DNA of 64,000 bases, taken from assembly GCA_016719295.1 (NCBI GenBank), contig JADKAF010000002.1, forward strand, positions 1 to 64,000, read 5' to 3'. The notes under the pieces are model-generated. The model was not told where the DNA came from. It did not search any database and worked only from the letters and a program-made list of their open reading frames with translations. Numbering within the stretch: position 1 is the first letter of the stretch; each line of letters begins with the position of its first letter. Shown here in pieces: positions 59,284 to 64,000 of the stretch. Made by a program: the position numbers and the translations under genes. The stretch comes from Planctomycetota bacterium (GTDB taxonomy: Bacteria; Planctomycetota; UBA1135; JADKAF01).

Positions 59284-60047
59284 CCGCCGCCGGCTCGATA
59301 CAGGCGCACCAGCGCGCGATGGATGACATCGCGCTCGCGCTCGTGAGGGGTCGACAGCGCCGGAGAGAGCATGGGCGCGTAGCCGCCGCAGAGCAGCACG
59401 CCGCGCGGCGCGAGCCCTTGCCCGACGATCGCGATCAAGCGATCGACGAGCCCGCCCGTGCCGTGGAAGAGCGCGAGCTCGATCGCGCTCTGCGTGTCCC
59501 GGCCGCGCTCGGCATTCACGGCGCGAAAGTCCACCTCGGGGAGAAGCTCGGTCTCGGCGCGCAAGGCCCGCGCGAGGAGCCGCGGTCCCGGCGCGATCGC
59601 CCCGCCGCGGAAGGCTCCCGATTCGTCGACGGCATCCACGGTGATCGCGGTCCCCGCGTCGACCGCGACCGCCGCACCTCCAAAGCGCGCGCGCGCTTCG
59701 GAGGCCGCGAGAAGCCGGTCCTTGCCCACGCGCTCGGGCTCGCGACAGAGGTTGGCGACATCGAGCCGCAGCGCCGGATCTCCGGCTCCGATGCAGCGAG
59801 CGACGCCGACTTCACGCGCGATCTCCAAGAGCTCCGCCGCACGGCGCGGTGCCACCACCGCATGCAGGAGAACGGAGCCGGCGACGCCCACCGAGCGGAG
59901 CCACGCACGCAGGGCCTGCGGATCCTCGGGCTGCCGCAGCCCTTTGTCGCCGTGCACATAGCGCGGCCGCGAATCCCAGGAGACCGAAGGCTCCGGATGA
60001 GCGATCCACGTCGCGCGGGTGTTGCCGACGTCGACGGTGAGCAGCAT
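59280..60047 (-). CDS. coaX: type III pantothenate kinase
   Basis: Phosphorylates pantothenate, the first step to CoA. The 255-residue actin-fold protein has DVGNT (6-10) for phosphate binding, GKDRLLAASEA, DAGTAITVDAV and GRDTQSAIELALFHG, the type III signatures. Length is typical. It is followed by the GTPase start with a four-base overlap and preceded by a 28-base gap to the PDZ protein. Confidence 0.93.
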   Translation of the reverse strand: MLLTVDVGNTRATWIAHPEPSVSWDSRPRYVHGDKGLRQPEDPQALRAWLRSVGVAGSVLLHAVVAPRRAAELLEIAREVGVARCIGAGDPALRLDVANLCREPERVGKDRLLAASEARARFGGAAVAVDAGTAITVDAVDESGAFRGGAIAPGPRLLARALRAETELLPEVDFRAVNAERGRDTQSAIELALFHGTGGLVDRLIAIVGQGLAPRGVLLCGGYAPMLSPALSTPHERERDVIHRALVRLYRAGGG

Positions 60048-60075
60048 GGGTCAGGAGCGCGAGCAGCCGCGTGCG

Positions 60076-61197
60076 TCAGCGCGGCACATGGTAGGTCAAG
60101 ATGCGCTCGCGGCCGTTCCGCAGCACCTTGAACTCGTAGAAGTTCCGCTCGGGATTCTTGCGCACGTAGCGGACGGCCTCGGACATGGTAGGGATGGAGT
60201 GGTCGTTCACGGCCAGCACCACATCGTTCTGCATCAGCCCCTTGCCGAAGAAGACCGACTTCTCGGAGATGCGCTGGATCTGGACCCCGACCACCCCGTT
60301 CTTGTTGTAGCTCGTCGCGGTCACATCCTGGCGCAGGCGCTCGTCGTAGTCCTCGGCGAGGCTGCCGAGGTCTTCGGTACCGATCGCCCAGTTGTTCGAG
60401 CCCGGGAAGGTCTCCTCGGTGAACTTCGGCGCCTCGCGGTCGAGCGCCTGCAGGCGCATCGACGCGGCCTGACGGCGCGCGGCATCTTCCTTATCGACGG
60501 CCCCGAGGCTCTCCGCGTCCTTCGAGGAGAGCAGCTTCGCGTCCAAGGTCTCGGTGAGCACCACGCGCTCGATCACCTGCGAGTCGCTCTCGTCGCCCTT
60601 GTAGCCTTCGTAGCGGCCGCGAGCGTCGCGGTGCTTCGGCATGCGGAACGACACCAGGTTCTTCAGCGGATCGATGCGCTCCACCTTGATCTCGGGGAAC
60701 GGATCGAGGGTCTCGCCTTCGCGGTAGTAGCCGAGCGGCACCTTGGCCTTCTCGTCGAGGTGCGTGCGCGGCTGCTTCACTTCGAACAGCAGCACCACGC
60801 GGTCGTCTTGGCGGTGGTCCCCGTCGCCGAGGATCAAGCCGGTGATGCTGACCTCCGGGAAATGCGGATACGGCTCGGGACCGGTGCTGACGGGCGCCGT
60901 CTCGCGCACCTCTTCCTTCTTCGGCGGCTCTGCGCCCGAGACATTCGCCGTGGCGATCGTGGAGTAGAGCTCGATCTTGGTGCGCGTCGTCGGCGACTTG
61001 ATCGGGTCCTTCTTCCAGATCTCCGTGCGCTTGCTCTCCCACCACCAGGTGACCGAGTCCATCGGCTGGCGGCCCGCCGCGGGATTGAGGATCGTCTTCT
61101 TGCCGATCGCGGCGAACCATCCGAGGCGGCCAGCGACGGCCACGCCGGCGCCCAGCGCCACCAGTACGATCAGGAGCTTCGCTTTCTGAACACGCAT
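60076..61197 (-). CDS. GspC-like inner-membrane protein with C-terminal PDZ domain
   Basis: The 373-residue protein has one N-terminal membrane helix (about 8-30), a proline/charged linker (about 70-110), a beta-rich region with VSITGLILGDGDHRQDDRVVLLFEV resembling a homology region, and a C-terminal PDZ domain (about 300-373; GVVGVQIQRISEKSVFFGKG, MQNDVVLAVNDHSIPTMSEA). This order (helix, HR, PDZ) resembles GspC of type II secretion, or its pilus counterpart PilP-like. No GspD-like gene is in the window. Assignment is by layout. Confidence 0.55.
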   Translation of the reverse strand: MRVQKAKLLIVLVALGAGVAVAGRLGWFAAIGKKTILNPAAGRQPMDSVTWWWESKRTEIWKKDPIKSPTTRTKIELYSTIATANVSGAEPPKKEEVRETAPVSTGPEPYPHFPEVSITGLILGDGDHRQDDRVVLLFEVKQPRTHLDEKAKVPLGYYREGETLDPFPEIKVERIDPLKNLVSFRMPKHRDARGRYEGYKGDESDSQVIERVVLTETLDAKLLSSKDAESLGAVDKEDAARRQAASMRLQALDREAPKFTEETFPGSNNWAIGTEDLGSLAEDYDERLRQDVTATSYNKNGVVGVQIQRISEKSVFFGKGLMQNDVVLAVNDHSIPTMSEAVRYVRKNPERNFYEFKVLRNGRERILTYHVPR

Positions 61198-61391
61198 CGG
61201 GGACTCGACTCGGCAGACGCAAGGCGAAGCGCCGCGAGGCGCCCGGCCGGAGAGGCGGCGACGGACGCCGAGCCGCCGAGCGATCTTCCGGGTTTCTCCC
61301 GGCGCGCCGACGCCTCCGCGTCCAGGCCTGCGAGGCGGCGCTACTGTAGCAGCGCCGCGCGGGTCTCGTCACGCCAACGGTCGAGGAGGGA

Positions 61392-61413
61392 ACCCTGCGA
61401 ACGCGCGCCGAGA
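61392..61413 (-). terminator. 9-bp-stem hairpin after the second PilT gene
   Basis: CGCGCGCCG (61392-61400) pairs perfectly with CGGCGCGCG (61405-61413) around AGAG, 15 bases past the stop at 61428. Confidence 0.5.
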
Positions 61414-61427
61414 GCGGCGCGCGCGGG

Positions 61428-62573
61428 TCAGAAGCGCGCCGGCCCCTTGTTGCGCTGCGGGCTGCCGCCCTCGCGCGCGGCGACCGCCGCCGCCGCCGTT
61501 CCGCTGCCGCTCGACACCCCGCGGATCAGGAGCTTCAGCTCGTCGGGGTTGTCGGAGGCCGCGAGCGCTTCCTCGAGGTCGATGTTGCCGGTCTCGTAGA
61601 GCCGGATCAGCGACTGATTGAAGGTCATGGTCCCGTAGTAGGCGCCTTCCGCCAGCGCCTTCTCGAGCTGCCTCGTCTTGCCCTGCTGGAGCAGCTCCCG
61701 GACCGTGGGCGTGGAGAGCAGGATCTCGCACGCCGGCACGACGCCCCCTTCGGACTTCGTGCGGATCAAGCGCTGCGAGACGACGCCGGCGAGGTTCATC
61801 GAGAGCTGCAAGCGGATCAGCTCGTGCTGATGCGGCGGGAAGAAGGTGATGATGCGCTCGACGGTCTGCACTGCGTTCACCGTGTGCAGCGTCGAGAGCA
61901 CGAGGTGGCCCGTCTCTGCCGCGTTCACCGCGGCTTCCACCGTGTCGCGATCGCGCATCTCGCCGATCATGATCACGTCGGGCGACTGCCGCACGCAGTG
62001 CTTGAGCGCGGTGCGGAAGTCCTCGCAGTCGAGGCCGATCTCGCGCTGTGAGATGACGGAGAGCTTGTCCTCGAAGAGGTACTCGATCGGATCCTCGATC
62101 GTCACGACGTGACGATTCATGGATCGGTTGATCTCCTCCACCATCGCAGCGAGCGTCGTCGACTTGCCCGAGCCGGCGATACCGGTCACGAGCACGAGCC
62201 CGCGGCTCAGCGTCGAGAGGGACTTCAGCTGGTCGACGGGGAGGCAGAGCCGACGAAAGTCGGGGACCTCGCTCTTCACATGGCGGAAGACGAACGCCGG
62301 GTTCCCGCACTGGCGGAACGCGTTCACGCGGAAGCGCCCGACGCCATCCAAGCTCATCGCGAGGTCGAACTCGTGGGCGTGCTCCGAGCCCGGGATCGAG
62401 AGGTGCTCGCGCAGCTCCGCCAGAACCTCGAGGGAGAAGCGGGCGCTCACCTTCTCGTCGGAGAGATAGCGGATGCGACGATTCACTCGCGCCGCAGGAA
62501 AGGACCCGGTCTTCAGGATCATGTCGGAGCCGCCGTGCTGGACCAGCAGGGCAAGTAGGGCCTTCAGTTCCAC
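61428..62573 (-). CDS. second PilT/PilU-type ATPase
   Basis: The GTG at 62573 has GAGGAT upstream. The 381-residue protein has the same family marks as PilT: LLVQHGGSDMIL start, Walker A GIAGSGKST (131-139), TIEDPIEYL, Walker B IGEMRDRDTVE and STLHTVNAVQT. The C-terminus carries an Ala/Gly-rich tail of about 30 residues. It could be a PilU-like accessory retraction motor or one serving another secretion machine. It lies next to the GspC-like gene. Confidence 0.9.
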   Translation of the reverse strand: MELKALLALLVQHGGSDMILKTGSFPAARVNRRIRYLSDEKVSARFSLEVLAELREHLSIPGSEHAHEFDLAMSLDGVGRFRVNAFRQCGNPAFVFRHVKSEVPDFRRLCLPVDQLKSLSTLSRGLVLVTGIAGSGKSTTLAAMVEEINRSMNRHVVTIEDPIEYLFEDKLSVISQREIGLDCEDFRTALKHCVRQSPDVIMIGEMRDRDTVEAAVNAAETGHLVLSTLHTVNAVQTVERIITFFPPHQHELIRLQLSMNLAGVVSQRLIRTKSEGGVVPACEILLSTPTVRELLQQGKTRQLEKALAEGAYYGTMTFNQSLIRLYETGNIDLEEALAASDNPDELKLLIRGVSSGSGTAAAAVAAREGGSPQRNKGPARF

Positions 62574-62643
62574 GATCGCATCCTCTTAGGCAACGCGGCA
62601 CGGACACCGCATTCGAGTTATCGACCGTTGGGAGCCCTTCCAT

Positions 62644-63420
62644 TCAGCGCGAGCGCCAGCGCCGCAGCAGCTCCGGAAGCTCCAAGCCCAGACGAGCCGC
62701 CTGCGCGGCCTGGACGGCCGCACGACGGCTCGAGAAACGCCGCAGCAGGCGGGAACGGATCGCCCTCACCCGCGCGCGCAGACGAGCTTCGGCCGGGCCG
62801 GCGGGAGCCGCGCCGAGATAGGCCTCCCAGAAGAGTTTTCCCTCCGCCTCGCTCGCGATCGCGAGCAGATCGAGCTCCAGACAAGCGAGGTCGTAGGGGA
62901 ATCCGCGGGGCGAGAGCCAAGGCGCCCAGCGCACCGGCCCACCGCGGTGAGCGTCGATCCAGACGAGCGCCGGTCCGTCGAAGACGAGGTTGCGGAGGAA
63001 GGCGTCGCGATGGACGAAGCCTGCGCGATGCAATGCCGCCAGGGCCGCGCCGACTTGCTGCGGCCAAGCGCGATGCGCCTCACCGCGCACGACCGCTCGC
63101 TCCAGGTCCGGGCCGCTCGAGAGCCGCGTCGCAAGGAACGCCTCCCCTCCGCGGGCGGTGATTCTGGCACCGGCGACGAGCGGCTCGGCGGCGAGGAGCC
63201 CCGCGTCTCGGAACACGGAGAGCACTCGTGCTTCGCGAAGGCTCCACGACTTCCGATGCAGCGGCAAGCCGCTCGCCCAGCGAGGCCAACGCGCGGTCCG
63301 GAGCTTGAGGTGCACGCGCCCCGCGGCGACCTCCGCGCGCGCGAGGTCGAGAGCGCTCGCGTAGGAGCCACGAAGATCCGCCGAGACGAGATCGGGAGCG
63401 ACCCAGAGGATCTCGCGCAC
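62644..63420 (-). CDS. small protein-kinase-like (InaA/Kdo-kinase-type) protein
   Basis: The GTG-initiated 258-residue protein shows a reduced kinase core: LREARVLSVFRDAG (61-74), the catalytic-loop-like HRAGFVHRDAFLRN with His137-Arg138-Asp139 and Asn144, and a metal-binding-like WIDAHRG with Asp156. This matches lipopolysaccharide-kinase (InaA/WaaP-like) proteins, which phosphorylate core sugars, although RIO-type kinases are an alternative. The C-terminus is Arg-rich. The start lies 12 bases after obg. Confidence 0.65.
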   Translation of the reverse strand: MREILWVAPDLVSADLRGSYASALDLARAEVAAGRVHLKLRTARWPRWASGLPLHRKSWSLREARVLSVFRDAGLLAAEPLVAGARITARGGEAFLATRLSSGPDLERAVVRGEAHRAWPQQVGAALAALHRAGFVHRDAFLRNLVFDGPALVWIDAHRGGPVRWAPWLSPRGFPYDLACLELDLLAIASEAEGKLFWEAYLGAAPAGPAEARLRARVRAIRSRLLRRFSSRRAAVQAAQAARLGLELPELLRRWRSR

Positions 63421-63432
63421 GAGCGAGCTCGT

Positions 63433-64000
63433 TCAGACGCTCGCGGTCCCGGACTCGGCGACCTCTCCGACGGCCTTCCAGAGCGCGCCCTTGAGCTCGC
63501 CGAGCCCGCGCCCGGTGGCGGAGGAGATGAGCAGGATCTCGCGCTTCAGCTCGGTCGCGAGCGCGCGCGCGAGCTCCTCGGCCTCCTCGCTCTCGACCTT
63601 CGTGGCGACGAGCAGGCGCGGCTTCGAGGCGAGCGTGCTCGAGAACGCCGCGAGCTCGCGCTCGATCACGCGCACCGCTTGCAGCGGCTCCATCTCCGCG
63701 CTCGCGCCGACATCGACGAGATGCGCGATGACACGGGTGCGCTCGATGTGGCGCAGGAAGCGATCGCCGAGGCCGTGCCCTTCGTGCGCGCCCTCGATCA
63801 AGCCGGGGAGATCGGCGAGGGTGAGAGACTTCCCTGCGTCGATCGCGACGACGCCGAGCGCGGGCTGCAGCGTGGTGAAGGGATAGTCGGCGATCTTGGG
63901 GCGGAGCGCGGAGAGTCGCGAGATCAGCGTGGACTTGCCGGCGTTCGGCAACCCGACGAGCCCGACGTCGGCGATCAGCTTGAGGTCGAGTCGCAGCTTG
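63433..64000 (-). CDS. obg: Obg/CgtA GTPase, C-terminal part (5' partial)
   Basis: The frame is open to the right end, so the N-terminal Obg fold and start are outside the window. The visible part has LIADVGLVGLPNAGKS (G1), the G2-like region YPFTTLQPALG and DLPGLIEGAHEGHGLG (G3), typical of Obg. The G4 motif reads TKVE where TK.D/NK.D is usual. The G domain ends in a short helix with no additional C-terminal domain. Obg is needed for 50S assembly. Confidence 0.93.
   Translation of the reverse strand, partial: KLRLDLKLIADVGLVGLPNAGKSTLISRLSALRPKIADYPFTTLQPALGVVAIDAGKSLTLADLPGLIEGAHEGHGLGDRFLRHIERTRVIAHLVDVGASAEMEPLQAVRVIERELAAFSSTLASKPRLLVATKVESEEAEELARALATELKREILLISSATGRGLGELKGALWKAVGEVAESGTASV

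Overview
The window is high-GC, gene-dense bacterial chromosome with no plasmid, phage or rRNA signature. A Planctomycetota-like bacterium is the best guess. This is inferred from gene style and not proven: cytoplasmic-membrane or exported proteins with prenyltransferase/squalene-oxidase repeats, a shortened MnmE-like GTPase, a type IV pilin of the 'GFTLIELMIVVAIIAIIASI' type, and large Ig-like and glycine-rich lipoproteins. Genes read rightward up to about 18.4 kb. After that almost everything reads leftward, apart from the queF/DUF971 pair.

Layout. 1-5.4 kb: end of a THUMP-like methyltransferase, a short LON-domain ORF, a decayed miniature inverted-repeat element, a di-haem peroxidase-like protein translationally coupled to a dGTPase, and a convergent alpha/beta hydrolase. 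4.6-10 kb: rnc-mfd-parvulin operon. 10.2-14.9 kb: two adjacent genes that share an almost identical repeat domain behind unrelated N-termini, each followed by a strong hairpin. 15-18.4 kb: rpsT, a TPR protein, def and ribF. 18.4-24.5 kb: a membrane hybrid histidine kinase, fbp, a nucleoside-type MFS carrier, and tRNA-Phe with a 12-unit array of imperfect palindromes in its 3' flank. 24.6-27.5 kb: queF, DUF971, a DnaJ-type co-chaperone, an intact miniature inverted-repeat element, a lipoprotein and a possible small RNA. 27.7-33.1 kb: a three-gene envelope operon of unknown role. 33.2-47.5 kb: recG, two glycosyltransferases and a type IV pilus set (pilA with a frameshift, a TPR protein, pilC, pilB, pilT, and farther on pilD), interrupted by an EF-G-like GTPase and an OmpA-family lipoprotein. 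47.6-56.1 kb: three large lipoproteins with Ig-like N-termini. 56.8-64 kb: a PyrB fused to a PyrI-type zinc domain, MnmE-like GTPase, coaX, a GspC-like PDZ protein, a second PilT-type ATPase, a small kinase-like protein and the C-terminal part of Obg.

How the genes relate. PilA/PilB/PilC/PilT/PilD would together build and retract a type IV pilus. The OmpA-family lipoprotein, GspC-like protein and large lipoproteins indicate a cell with an outer membrane and a worked-up surface. The two glycosyltransferases directly behind pilA could decorate pilin or a surface glycan. The remaining genes are housekeeping: translation, transcription-coupled repair, pyrimidine, CoA and flavin biosynthesis, and queuosine. 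Nothing in the window amounts to a complete new defence or biosynthetic system. The most unusual items are the tRNA-adjacent palindrome array, the PyrB-zinc-domain fusion lacking the allosteric domain, the duplicated repeat-domain pair, and a terminator-bearing structured segment with no gene on its strand.
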